A stretch of DNA of 64,000 nt from Streptomonospora alba (GCF_000826685.1 NZ_JROO01000045.1:1-64000), one strand, 5' to 3'; shown: positions 10,601 through 17,405, counted from the first letter of the stretch. A program made the numbers and translations. The notes: generated by a model not told the origin, from the letters alone.

Positions 10601-11351
10601 CAAGCACTACGGGACCAACCCCTACCGCACCAGCACGAGGCGGTGGGACTACGAGTCGGACACGATCACGACGTGGCGGTGGTCGCGGAGCAGCGGCCGC
10701 AGCACCACGACCTACAGCATCTACGGCCGTGGCGGCGGTGGCGGAGGAGGAGGTGGCGGCGGTGGTGGTCGCGGTGGCGGCGGCGGGCCCGCGCCGGACC
10801 CCTACGCCAACAACTCCCATGAGTACAGCGACGCCGAGCAGGCCCAGCAGCAGGCCGAATCCGACCAGCACTGGTATGAGGACGCTTGGGACGGCGTCCA
10901 GGATATCGGCAAGATGGTCAATAATGAAAACAGTTGGTTGGGCAAAGGCATAGCAGCATGTGCTGACTGGATCCCAACGTGGGGCGGGGCCGCGTGTGGT
11001 GCCGCGAAGACGGCCGGCTACCTGGTGAACGGGCAGTGGAAGAAGGCAGCTGGCGAGGCTGCAGGAACCGCGCTTGGATTCTTCGGTGGAAAATACTTGA
11101 CCAAATTTTCAAATGAAGCTTTGGGCAACATTATGAACACGGGGGGTGCCATGCGGGGGCTAACGCAGCGACAGGCGGCCTTCCATGCGAAATTGAACAC
11201 AACCGCGATGCATGGGATCGCGGACTTGAGTACCATGGCTGGGAGCAACTTTACATCGAAAGTAACGACGGAATCTCTAGGGGGACAGAGTTCCCAGACA
11301 GCGCCTTATGCGGTTTACCCAAACGGATTGTCAAACGTCCCCTTGTACTAG
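4662..11351 (+). CDS. exported RHS/YD-repeat polymorphic toxin protein (RHS1)
   Basis: 2,229 residues. GTG start six bases after GGAGG (4651-4655). An Arg-rich stretch and hydrophobic segment at about 30-57 (ends MPASA) look like a long signal peptide. A Pro-rich linker spans about 160-250. YD repeats (GxxxxxxYDxxGR type, e.g. TYTYDAADQL) form the shell up to the RHS core at about 1899-1945 (LGARSYDAELGRFASVDPL, then NDASGLCPG). After the core, the last ~285 residues diverge: a Gly tract, then an Ala/Gly-rich hydrophobic part and an unfamiliar C-terminus. In this family the core encloses and auto-cleaves a C-terminal toxin. From about 10,915 the DNA is less GC-rich than the body, as expected for an exchangeable tip. 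The toxin activity is not recognised. Confidence 0.9.
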   Translation: MSDPHAPGTVPDPVTPPAEAIDGKTRLWTRRRLKRLLSMGTAWVVVAGLLNVMPASALQVNDRPRVDDEASVAGESFAADAADAADDTNDAVDKAAMKRLEQAAWPEPATVALEQGEGAQAQARDFTAPGENHDRPVSLGPATDDVRKNWESPLGPGRGDDTDPRPQEHPGSAGPVPADERPVPAQPEETGSPVPPTPSAEPTPQESASPAPSEAAPSASPSAAPEPQPTPTPPPPTSSPQPEDEADTQVQEAELEVLDRKQARRLGVDGLLLRLTRTDGAEGAAPVQVGVNYADFASAFGGDYGSRLDLVALDGCTDTGEDCVRSVDLDAVNDTDAQTLSATAPATGGDGTLLAVAANTESEGGTGDYSATKLQPSAEWNIGTQTGGFSWSYPMAAPPVAGDLTPKIALGYSSQSVDGRTASSNNQTSWLGEGFSYDPGYIERRYELCTDAGHDAADQCWARQNATLSLNGTSTELIIDDEGTWHLKDDDGSKIERLSGTTNGDNNGEYWKLTVPDGTRYFFGRNRLPGWSEGDSTTNSALTAPVYGDDAGEPCNAEDFADSWCQQAYKWNLDYVVDAHGNAMAFHYGQETNHYGRNLESEATPYDRGGYLKRIDYGLREDDPFATAPAQVKFEVGERCLPTDDFDCAPGKRKEANAEHWPDVPLDRECGSSEDCTGNHSPAFFSTKKLDQVTTRVHDGDGYQTVDSWQLDHKYPDPGDGTDPALWLEEITHTAHTGGGEPQTYPSVTFNGTPLQNRVDARDDGLAPMYKWRITAVYTETGGQIDVSYSDAQCQPDDTPEPHSNTQRCYPVIWTPEGEQELTDWFHKYVVTQTVEMDLVADQPDVITSYDYQGGAAWAYDKPDGITPEDRKTWSIFRGYEEVTVRTGHPDATRTETEHLFYRGMDGDHQPDGERSVTITDSRGDTVTDQEAFNGTTREVITRNGEGGDTVETTVTTPWKKQTAERDYDWGTRRAHLSGTKKTETHTALQEGWRTTRTVNHFDEYGYVIRTDDQGDVDDAGDDRCTRTTYARNTDTWLLDTVARKETVDVGCSAEADRPADVVSDNRTLYDGQDYGDAPTRGMPTAKQRVADYTGGDAQYQTTNETTYDDYGRAVSETDALGNTTTTDHTQAIAGGTATETTTTNPAGHTTTETLDVRAKATSTTDANGNTTSLAYDAFGRLEKVWLADRPKDTFTDSPSMEFTYDVSKDAPAVVTTTALNPNGGYTTAYEIYDGLLRPRQTQKPSTGTGRRVTDTFHDSRGNAVVERDAYYNEQDPSGELFVVNNDDEIPRQTETIYDGAGRVTDQLHVSRGEEQWRTTTQHLGDRTKVTKPDGGTATTTITDARGRTVELRKHHGNTPEGAYDATTYTYAKNDQIATLTDPSGATWDYTYDLRGRKTQVDDPDTGASTYTYDAADQLTTTTDARGQTLHTTYDALGRKTELRDDSAQGTLRAEWVYDTLEKGQLTSSTRYVDGDAYTDRVLYYDRMYRKVRSEIEIPESEEGLAGTYRYMHAYNPDGSQRSTRMPAAGDLSGEVVSRFYDDLGQPVELSARQDIVGETVYTELGDLAQREFTRGAIGAEKTWVTRDYDEATDRLSMTSLVHQNGDGSLTGRHYDYDDAGNVLSIRDKPTDETRSSDVQCFDYDHQRRLTDAWTPNETGESACAAEPATGSLGGPAPYWNSYTYDAVGNRATKTAHTSSGNTLSTYTPPAEGEGPAHGVAEVSETSEGTDPSGGEETTSTYDYDSAGNMVSRSTGGRDQELTWDAEGNLASVQGAAGSASFVYGPGGDRLIRRQGGEWTLYLPGQEVTWTAGEGTEARRYYEHAGETVAVRENDGTLHWLFSDHNGTPEIAVDAEWGTVQQRRFTAFGQLRSGSGSWPGEKGFVGGTVDEDVGLTQLGARSYDAELGRFASVDPLMDPADPQMMQGYSYANNSPVTLNDASGLCPGAEGVCIIGGGTASITATERGNGASVTKTYKYNFKHYGTNPYRTSTRRWDYESDTITTWRWSRSSGRSTTTYSIYGRGGGGGGGGGGGGGRGGGGGPAPDPYANNSHEYSDAEQAQQQAESDQHWYEDAWDGVQDIGKMVNNENSWLGKGIAACADWIPTWGGAACGAAKTAGYLVNGQWKKAAGEAAGTALGFFGGKYLTKFSNEALGNIMNTGGAMRGLTQRQAAFHAKLNTTAMHGIADLSTMAGSNFTSKVTTESLGGQSSQTAPYAVYPNGLSNVPLY
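10731..10787 (+). repeat. GGN triplet tract encoding poly-Gly in RHS1
   Basis: Nineteen codons: thirteen Gly, one Arg, five Gly, then Pro. It lies between the conserved RHS core and the variable tip and probably acts as a flexible linker. Because the unit is a triplet, slippage would change linker length without breaking the frame. Confidence 0.85.
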
Positions 11352-11388
11352 TCAGGCGAGTGCGACGCCCCAAGCGAGGAGATGAGAA

Positions 11389-11916
11389 GTGTTGATCGAG
11401 GGAGAAATAAAAGCTGAGTTCTCGATCGAGCCGTGTAATATCAGAGAATTACTCTGGAAGCCGGCTGTCCCCCTCTTGGTTCCCGGCGTCGGAATTACTG
11501 TGATTGCGATCATCAATAGTGGTGCCGTTGCAGGTCCGATTGTCATGGGTGCTGGCTTTGCTGTTGCAGGATTTATTCGCTCGATTTTTTGGGTCGTGGC
11601 ATACAGGAAAAATGCGTTCCGTCTTGATCTGAGTGGGGTGACGCTGACTTCGTTGAAAAAAAGGAGATCGATCCCATTGGATGAGATATCGGGCATCCGA
11701 TTTCTCGTGCCGGCGCAGAGTCCCGCGTACCAGCACGGTGGATTTCAGGCGGTCGAACTGGAATTGAAGGACGGGAAAAAGGTCAAGCACAAGGTGGCAA
11801 TCTTCAAAGAAGAATGTGTAAACAAGTGGCACGAATTACAGGAGGTGGCGCCGCATCTTGGGTTCAAAAAAGATGAGACAAAAAAGTTAATCGGCGGTGG
11901 TTTTTGGAGAAAGTAA
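11389..11916 (+). CDS. candidate immunity protein for RHS1, membrane-anchored
   Basis: 175 residues, GTG start with a purine-rich GAGGAGATGAGA just upstream; it begins 37 bases after the RHS1 stop. Two hydrophobic segments (about 24-45 and 48-70) are followed by a soluble beta-rich part starting AYRKNAFRLDLSGVTL, which resembles PH-like bacterial modules. Codon use is markedly AT-richer than the RHS body and includes three TTA leucine codons, rare in such genomes. Position right after a polymorphic toxin and foreign composition suggest the cognate immunity protein; that is inference, no family was recognised. Confidence 0.6.
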   Translation: MLIEGEIKAEFSIEPCNIRELLWKPAVPLLVPGVGITVIAIINSGAVAGPIVMGAGFAVAGFIRSIFWVVAYRKNAFRLDLSGVTLTSLKKRRSIPLDEISGIRFLVPAQSPAYQHGGFQAVELELKDGKKVKHKVAIFKEECVNKWHELQEVAPHLGFKKDETKKLIGGGFWRK

Positions 11917-12041
11917 ATAAACCGGAGGTTGCCATCCTAAATGATTCGCTCTCGGGGGCGGTTGATTTTTTTCATGTCCGGGTGGAAAAAATGGCCCGGC
12001 TGGCGAGGTGGTTTGCTCCGGGGGGTGCTTCTATGGGTTTG

Positions 12042-12640
12042 TCAAGCCGCTTGGGCCACGGGCGGCTGGTAGAACGTCCCGTCGCGCAGCATCGCGAACA
12101 GCGCGTCGCAGCGCCTGCGGGCTAGGCAGAGCAGGGCCTGGTTGTGGTGCTTGCCGTGGGCGGTCTTGCGGTCGTAGTAGGCCCGCGAGGGCGGATGGGA
12201 CAGCGAGGCGAACGCGGCCAGGAACAGGGCGCGTTTGAGCTGCTTGTTGCCCCTGCGGGCAGGGTTCTCGCCTTTGATGGAGCTGCCCGAGGCCCGCGTG
12301 GCCGGCGCCAGGCCCGCGTAGGAGGCCGGATGGGCCGTGGAGGCGAAGGCGGATCCGTCGCCCACCTCGATCAGGACGCGCGCCGGTCCTGGCCCCGATG
12401 CCGGGCATCGAGGTCAGGACCTCCGAAAGAGGGTGGGCCTCCAGCAGGGCTTCGATCTCGGCGGCGATGCGGGCGCGCTGCTCCAGCGTGCGCAGGCTCT
12501 GGGCGAGGCTGGCGATGACGGTGGCGGCGGCCTCGGTTCCAGCCACGGTCACCGTCTGCTCCTCCAGCGCGGCGATGACGTCCGCGGCAGGCGGCGGGCC
12601 ATGTGCGGCGCCTGGGGGCGCAGGAGCTCGTCGAGCACGG
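12042..12640 (-). pseudogene. IS110-family transposase, C-terminal fragment with frameshift
   Basis: The minus strand encodes the C-terminal half of an IS110-type transposase (Transposase_20 region): ALEEQTVTVAGTEAAATVIA, then LTSMPGIGARTGA. A frameshift near 12365-12385 in a GC-dinucleotide run follows, and the protein resumes in another frame with GLAPATRASGSSIKGENPAR and ends at a TGA at 12042-12044. The N-terminal RuvC-like domain is missing, so it is inactive. Its 5' boundary is fused to a short copy of the phzF-like start. Confidence 0.85.
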
Positions 12641-12698
12641 CCGGGCTGCCCGCGAAAAGGGTGTCGGCGAAGGCGTCGACGATGTGGAAGGACGGCAT
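12641..12698 (-). pseudogene. duplicated 5' end of the PhzF-like gene
   Basis: An ATG at 12698 opens MPSFHIVDAFADTLFAGSPA, nearly the same as the start of the intact PhzF-like gene at 14525 (MPPFHIVDAFTDTPFAGNPA). After about 19 codons the sequence switches to the IS110 fragment. The similarity continues upstream of the ATG (12699-12839 against 14526-14681), so a block containing promoter and start was duplicated and then broken. Confidence 0.8.
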
Positions 12699-12839
12699 GA
12701 CCGAAGACTAACCGTCGGCCTGCCATCGGCTCGGACCTGTCGGTGCGAGCCACGAGGTCGGTTGCCGCGTCCCATATGTGGAGGTGAGGAGGGGCCGATC
12801 GCTGTGCGGCTCGAGGTCGAGGCGAGCGTGGTCCCAGCA
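12699..12839. repeat. copy of the region upstream of the PhzF-like gene
   Basis: This block matches 14526-14681 over most of its length (shared pieces include taaccgtcggcc, cacgaggtcggttg and gcgagcgtggtcccagca). It ends with one TGGTCCCAGCA unit at 12829-12839, the same motif that borders the tRNA-derived repeats. The patatin fragment joins directly after this unit. Confidence 0.75.
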
Positions 12840-12932
12840 GGCTTCTTCTAATCTCGCGAGCACAGCCGCGGAGAACATGCCGCGCAGTCCTCCGCCGTCT
12901 AACGACAGGATCTGGAACCGTTCGCCCGTCAC
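12840..12932 (-). pseudogene. patatin-like phospholipase, N-terminal fragment
   Basis: GTG at 12932 behind GGAGGGG opens VTGERFQILSLDGGGLRG and continues FSAAVLARLEEACWDHA. D-G-G-G-x-R-G is the oxyanion-hole motif of patatin-like phospholipases. This style of N-terminus is common in the phospholipase effectors of CBASS anti-phage systems, though ordinary patatins share it. Only about 31 residues remain before the sequence runs into the duplicated block; the G-x-S-x-G serine and the DG-G/A motif are absent, so it cannot be active. Confidence 0.7.
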
Positions 12933-13447
12933 CGGCTGCCCCTCCGCTGTACATCGTCCGACGCGGGACTCTCGCAGACCACACCGACATCGTCGGCGTT
13001 GTGGCAGCAAGTCGCTGGCCGCACGCGACTGCGCGGTTGCGCAGGAGGTGAGCAAAAGGTGGCCAACAGCGGTGCTCCTCACTACGCGATGCCGAAGCGG
13101 TGTCTGTCCGGCCCTTCAGAGGGGGCTGCGGAACGTAACGAACTGGGTGGGCACTATATGTTGGGTTATACGATCCTAGTGTGCCCCATAAATAGCGATT
13201 CCGCACGCATGTTCGACAAGGCGTCTGCGCCTCAAGGGTCGGATTCTCACCGAGGGTGGCAGTCTAGGTTCGGTCCACGTGAGGCCCGCCCCTCGAGGAG
13301 CAGTCCCGGTCAGCCGGCGGCGCGGCCCCGGGATGCCCATGGGCAGCGGTTTCGAGCCGGAGTAGATCAGCGCCACCTGACGTTGCTGCCAACAGACGAG
13401 CGGACCTTGGTGATGACCGTGCGCCCGATCTTCCTGGTGCCGTCCGA
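12933..13447. other. non-coding stretch upstream of the patatin relic
   Basis: I find no supported gene here. On the minus strand it would hold the promoter of the patatin fragment. It ends where the second Sel1 3' copy begins. Confidence 0.45.
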
Positions 13448-13579
13448 GATTGGCGTCGCGCCGCCGAGGCCGGCAACGCCGGCGCGATGGTCAACCTCGG
13501 CGTGCGGCTGGCGCAGAATGGGCGCACCGGTGAGGCCGGAGATCGGCTGCGGCAGGTGCGGGAGGCGGAGGAGGAGTAG
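13448..13579 (+). pseudogene. Sel1/TPR-like repeat protein, 3' fragment (second copy)
   Basis: The frame reads DWRRAAEAGNAGAMVNLGVR and ends in an acidic EAEEE tail at a TAG (13577-13579). It matches the partial gene at 2-133 codon for codon in most places, and the next 50 bases match 134-185. There is no start codon or upstream repeat, so this is a duplicated 3' end left by recombination. Confidence 0.75.
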
Positions 13580-13712
13580 GCCCCTCCTCGTTTACCGCTG
13601 TCCCGCCGACGAAGCCTGACCGCCGCTAATGGTCCGTTATTGGAGGTGGGGCGCTACGTGGGCGGTGAGCACTTGAGGACCAGGGTCGATGTCGGTGGTG
13701 GTTCGCGGGGGT

Positions 13713-14525
13713 TCATGTGTGGAGTTGGCCTGAGGCGACGGTGAGGGCGGGTCCGCCGATGCGCACCCGGTCGGGGGGTTCCTGCGGTAGTTCGATCGCG
13801 AGTGTGCCGCCGCGGGGCGAGCATTGGCGGGCGAGCATCGTGGTGCGGTCGAGGCGCTGGGCCCAGTAGGGGCCGAGTGCGGTGTGGGCGCTTCCGGTGA
13901 CGTGGTCCTCGGGGTTGCCGACGGTCGGGGCGAAGAACCGCGACACGAACGCGTGCTCGTCCCCGTCCTCGGCGGGCGCGGTCACGATGACCCCGCGCAG
14001 GCCGATCATGGCGCGGGCCAGGGATTCGAGGTCGGGGCGCAGGGCCTGCACCTCGGCTGCGGTGTCGTAGGCGAGCAGGACGTCGCCCAGCCCGGTGCGC
14101 CCGGTCCAGGCGGGTTGGGCGCCTATGGCCGCGAGGACCCCCTCGGGTGGGGCGGCGGCGAATGGCGGGTTGGCGGGCAGGTCGAGCCAGAGGCGGCCGT
14201 CTCCGGTCTCGACGGTGAGCATGCCGGCGCCGGTGCGAAACCGCAGTGGCCCGGCGGCGCCGGTCTGGGTCAGGATGTGGGCGGCGGCGAGGGTGCCGTG
14301 TCCGCACAGGGCCAGTTCCTGCCTCGGGGAGAACCAGCGCAGTTCGTAGTCGGCGTCGCCGTCCCCGGTCAGTGGCCGCAGGAATGCGGTGGCGGGCTGG
14401 TTGAACTCGGTGGCCACGGCCTGGGCCCAACCGTCCCCATAGTCCCCGTCCAGCGGGACGACCACGGCCGGGTTGCCCGCGAAGGGGGTGTCGGTGAAGG
14501 CGTCGACGATGTGGAAGGGCGGCAT
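13713..14525 (-). CDS. PhzF-family epimerase/isomerase-like protein
   Basis: 270 residues, the usual length for the PhzF/YddE family (diaminopimelate-epimerase fold, two-lobed). Family marks are HIVDAFTDTPFAGNPAVV at the N-terminus, ELALCGHGTLAAAHIL in the middle and GNPEDHVTGSAHTALGPYW near the C-terminus. The position where PhzF carries its catalytic Glu (usually N-x-SET-x-F) reads NQPATAF here, so the acid/base residue may be absent and the reaction may differ. Soluble; substrate unknown. It stands alone; its first ~19 codons and upstream region are duplicated at 12641-12839. Confidence 0.85.
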   Translation of the reverse strand: MPPFHIVDAFTDTPFAGNPAVVVPLDGDYGDGWAQAVATEFNQPATAFLRPLTGDGDADYELRWFSPRQELALCGHGTLAAAHILTQTGAAGPLRFRTGAGMLTVETGDGRLWLDLPANPPFAAAPPEGVLAAIGAQPAWTGRTGLGDVLLAYDTAAEVQALRPDLESLARAMIGLRGVIVTAPAEDGDEHAFVSRFFAPTVGNPEDHVTGSAHTALGPYWAQRLDRTTMLARQCSPRGGTLAIELPQEPPDRVRIGGPALTVASGQLHT

Positions 14526-14670
14526 GGCCGCAGCCTAACCGTCGGCCTTGCAAGGGCCTCGGCCGAAGTGCTTGATCGGCTTCAACCGCTCGATGCCACG
14601 AGGTCGGTTGTCGCGTCCCGGATGTGGAGATGGGGGAGGGCGGCTGTGCGGCCCGAGGCTCACGCGAGCG

Positions 14671-14702
14671 TGGTCCCAGCATGTCCCACCCTGGTCCCAG
14701 CA
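14671..14702. repeat. TGGTCCCAGCA-type triple repeat, candidate integrase arm sites
   Basis: Three consecutive units: TGGTCCCAGCA, a one-base-shorter TGTCCCACCC, and TGGTCCCAGCA. They end 55 bases before the tRNA-derived repeat at 14758, the same distance as at the intact tRNA (33963-33995 to 34051). Direct repeats at fixed distance from the crossover are what tyrosine integrase arm sites look like. Confidence 0.6.
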
Positions 14703-14757
14703 GACTGGCGACGCAGCGGCGGTAGCGCGCTATAGGTGCCGTGACCTGTGGTTATGT

Positions 14758-14802
14758 GGTGCACCTGGCAGGATTCGAACCTGCGGCCGTCGGATTAGAA
14801 GT
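14758..14802 (-). repeat. att repeat: copy of the tRNA-Arg 3' half
   Basis: Forty-five bases identical to 34051-34095, covering the tRNA from the anticodon loop through the T arm and acceptor 3' strand. Beyond 14802 the match stops at once, so no functional tRNA is present. Interpreted as the distal attachment site of the island. Confidence 0.85.
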
Positions 14803-15489
14803 GCGCTTTAATGGTGCCGAGCGGCACCGAATCATGCCGCTACCTGTTATTTTATCCGTCGGAACTCTGCCGTCAATGCCGCACCGTGACGCCGTTTGCC
14901 GCCCGCGTCCTTAACAGCCGAGCGACGGTGGAGCACGCAACTCCAAGTCTCATTGGTGGAGGGTTCCGCCGGTTGGTCTCTGTCGCCGGGTGGGATCGAT
15001 CTCTCGGAAGAAAATCTGATGCCCGGATTCTATGCTTCGCTTTCGCGTCTCCAATAATCGAAAGCTGCCGCGACGGTGAGGGTGTTGGGGTGGTGGGGGC
15101 CTAGGACGCGCTCATGGTCTGCCAGGAGGTCGGCGAGTAGGTCGCGGGGCACTGGCCGCGTCACCCGCTTTGCCGGTCCAGAAGGCGAGATGGTCCGCCC
15201 GATGAATTGCGACCGGCATTGGCTCGCGTGTGCACCCGTGAAGAGTGGCATGAGCGGCCGCGCCTTGCCGGCGGGCGAAGTGTAGGGGCGGTGCCAACAT
15301 CCGTGCAGCCATGGTGTCAATATATGTATCCGTCCACATTCAGACACACACAGCAACGATGACCTCCACGGCACGTCATGGGAGTGAGATCGATTGCGAT
15401 GTTCTGTGTCACTCTTGGAAGCAACTTCGGCGAACCGGTCACTCTGTTAGCGTCGCCCTGGCCCGCACGCTGCATATTTTGGAGTTGTA
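14803..15489. other. gap between att repeat and secreted-protein gene
   Basis: Apart from a TPR relic at 15030-15155 I see no gene. The last 130 bases should contain the promoter of the secreted-protein gene, but no clear boxes are visible. Confidence 0.45.
15030..15155 (-). pseudogene. tetratricopeptide-repeat protein, C-terminal relic
   Basis: The minus strand encodes DLLADHERVLGPHHPNTLTV, the typical actinobacterial TPR_12 unit (x-ER-V-L-G-P-x-H-P-x-T-L). It ends at a TAG at 15030-15032 after WRRESEA. No start or further repeats are found upstream, so only the tail of a larger NB-ARC/TPR-type gene remains. Confidence 0.6.
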
Positions 15490-16014
15490 TTGATTTTGCG
15501 CCGGACCGCTGTCGCCGCCTCGGCCGTAATCGCCATTTTTTCCTCAATGGGCGTGTCCGCAGTATCTGCTGACGAGACGAATGAGCTCAACGTGATCTAC
15601 GAGGAGGAGGTCATCTTGACAGACGACGACCGACTCCTCGAGGTGGGCGAAGACAAGGACGTCGAAAGCCTGGAGAAATACCAGCAGGAACTCGCCGAAG
15701 AACGCGGCGATGACTCGGGTGTCGGTGCCCTCGACTATGAATACGGATACCTCACGAACGGCACCTTGCGAGTACATGCTCCGTCGTCGTGCAACTACGC
15801 GGCAGTCGACTATTTCAAGGATGGTGGCTCGACCATCACCGCTCAGTTCGGCGCCAGATGGAATAACAAGGACAAACGGGGGAGTACGCAATCAATCGCC
15901 CCGGGTGGCCGCGGTGGCGATGTGTTCTACACGTCGAGCTCGACGCCAAAGTCCTTCCAAGGGATCATGTGGGTTAACGGAAATGACTTCCGGACGGAGT
16001 TCGCTGCGTGCTAG
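15490..16014 (+). CDS. small secreted protein of unknown function
   Basis: 174 residues from TTG at 15490, with GGAG five bases upstream; a second TTG at 15496 is possible. Residues 1-27 form a signal peptide (RR, hydrophobic core, cleavage after VSAVSA). An acidic coiled stretch (about 35-70) precedes a C-terminal domain of about 95 residues rich in Y, G and S. Two cysteines (SSCNYAA and the final C) could form one disulfide. It resembles no family I know. It lies just inside the island and is followed by a strong terminator, so it is a single-gene unit. Confidence 0.65.
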   Translation: MILRRTAVAASAVIAIFSSMGVSAVSADETNELNVIYEEEVILTDDDRLLEVGEDKDVESLEKYQQELAEERGDDSGVGALDYEYGYLTNGTLRVHAPSSCNYAAVDYFKDGGSTITAQFGARWNNKDKRGSTQSIAPGGRGGDVFYTSSSTPKSFQGIMWVNGNDFRTEFAAC

Positions 16015-16090
16015 TAACATAGAAGTCAGAGTATAATCCACGGCAGGGTCGACGGCGGTGTCCGTCGGATCTGCCGGTCGTGTTTAAAAT

Positions 16091-16122
16091 GCGGGGTCGT
16101 CCGGCTTCCTGGACGACCCCGC
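16091..16122 (+). terminator. hairpin terminator after the secreted-protein gene
   Basis: Perfect 12-base stem gcggggtcgtcc / ggacgaccccgc with an 8-base loop. There is no long T run, as usual in high-GC actinobacteria. Confidence 0.8.
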
Positions 16123-16174
16123 GAAGCGCTCAACCTGGGGCTGCTTAGACGTAGAAAGGTTCTCTCCGCGGCTT

Positions 16175-16990
16175 ATGTGGACGGTACTACTGTTCGTAAA
16201 CCCGGTGACGATAGCGCTGGTCCTTGGGGGACTCCTCGTTGCCGGGTGGTTGGTGGCCGCGACCATGGCCCGCCGGCCCCGCCAGGCAGCTTCCTGGGCT
16301 CGCGTCTGCCTCGCGTGCGCGGTCGCCCTGTACTTCGTTGTGCTCGTGCAACCGGCCCATGTGGGATCGGCGGCAGCAGCCGGGAGGGCGACGCAGGTGG
16401 AGTGGAATCCGCTCGCGGGCTACATGCAGGAATTCGCTCCTTCAGACTCCTTCGCTATTCGAGCGGGGAAAGGACGCTACGTCCATTTCGACGACCAAGA
16501 GGATCTCACAGTCGAGACTGCGCGCGAAATCGTATTAGCGGATGAATCGGCAGGCGAATACTACGCGTATCGGTTCGAGGTCCGCGGTGAAGCACTTTGG
16601 CTCGATAACGAAGGAAACCCAATCGGAGAGGACGCGACGAGATTTCTAAAGAAAGACGGCGTCTACTACGCTGATCCCGACGACTACCTTGAATCGGAGA
16701 GTGCAACTCTCGTAGTCGAGGAGCTCGTCGTCAACTTCCTGCTATTCGTTCCCATCGGGATTGTTGCCGCCGCCGCGTTCACCTCGGCGGTAGTCAGATT
16801 GCTTACCGGGGCGATCCTGTCGTTGGCAATCGAGGCCTCTCAGCTACTGATGGGGACCGGAGGTGTTGTGGGTACCGGGGACCTGATCGTGAACGGCACG
16901 GGAGGATTCCTCGGCGCAGCTCTGGTGATGGCGATATCGGCTATCATCGCCCAGTGGAGGCAACGTCGAATAGTGCGTGAAGGCACATAG
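16175..16990 (+). CDS. VanZ-like membrane protein
   Basis: 271 residues with hydrophobic segments near residues 3-30 and 42-60 and two or three more after about 185. The C-terminal part has the VanZ pattern: NFLLFVPIGIVAAAA, then IEASQLL and DLIVNGTGGFLGAAL. The ~110-residue acidic loop between the membrane parts is longer than in simple VanZ proteins. VanZ relatives affect teicoplanin and lipoglycopeptide resistance by an unclear route; no other van gene is present, so resistance is not implied. The start ATG has only a weak ribosome site. One TTA leucine codon is present. Confidence 0.75.
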   Translation: MWTVLLFVNPVTIALVLGGLLVAGWLVAATMARRPRQAASWARVCLACAVALYFVVLVQPAHVGSAAAAGRATQVEWNPLAGYMQEFAPSDSFAIRAGKGRYVHFDDQEDLTVETAREIVLADESAGEYYAYRFEVRGEALWLDNEGNPIGEDATRFLKKDGVYYADPDDYLESESATLVVEELVVNFLLFVPIGIVAAAAFTSAVVRLLTGAILSLAIEASQLLMGTGGVVGTGDLIVNGTGGFLGAALVMAISAIIAQWRQRRIVREGT

Positions 16991-17325
16991 AGGGCACGAG
17001 CCTCTGTGTGTTTTGACGGCGGATCGCTGCCACTGAGGCCGCACGAGAACCCTCTCATCGGCCTGCTGGAGCACCTCAACGCGAGAGCTTCGGGGGCGTG
17101 CCACCGCGGCCTCAGTCTCGGATGCGGGGCGGCCGGTCGATGGTGCGACCGTTCCATCCTGAAATCCCGGATTACAGCACGTACCGACTTCCACGGCGGA
17201 TTGGCGGAGGCGCAGCAGCGGTAGCAGCGCCCCTGGTTCGGATGTGGTGGTTGTGGTGATCAACCTCTCTACTAGGGGTATCTCTACGTCAGGGTCTCAA
17301 GGACGAGATCGGGATCATGCCGGTG
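16991..17325. other. gap before the IS21-like element
   Basis: I see no supported gene, repeat or terminator. A plus-strand frame of 72 codons at 17006-17224 lacks a ribosome site and any family resemblance. Confidence 0.4.
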
Positions 17326-17405
17326 TGTCGACGACACGTGAATACTGACCCCCTGGCGTCCGACGAAATCTGACCCCCTCAGCTGATCATCGGAGGGTGA
17401 TCAAC

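Noticed and set aside
12839-12852. cttctaatc resembling the tRNA-Arg anticodon loop next to an arm-like unit
   Set aside because: Only about ten bases, wrong orientation, and it is part of the patatin codons LARLEEAC.
16175-16990. Vancomycin/teicoplanin resistance
   Set aside because: Only a VanZ-like protein is present; no vanHAX or two-component van genes, so resistance is not supported.
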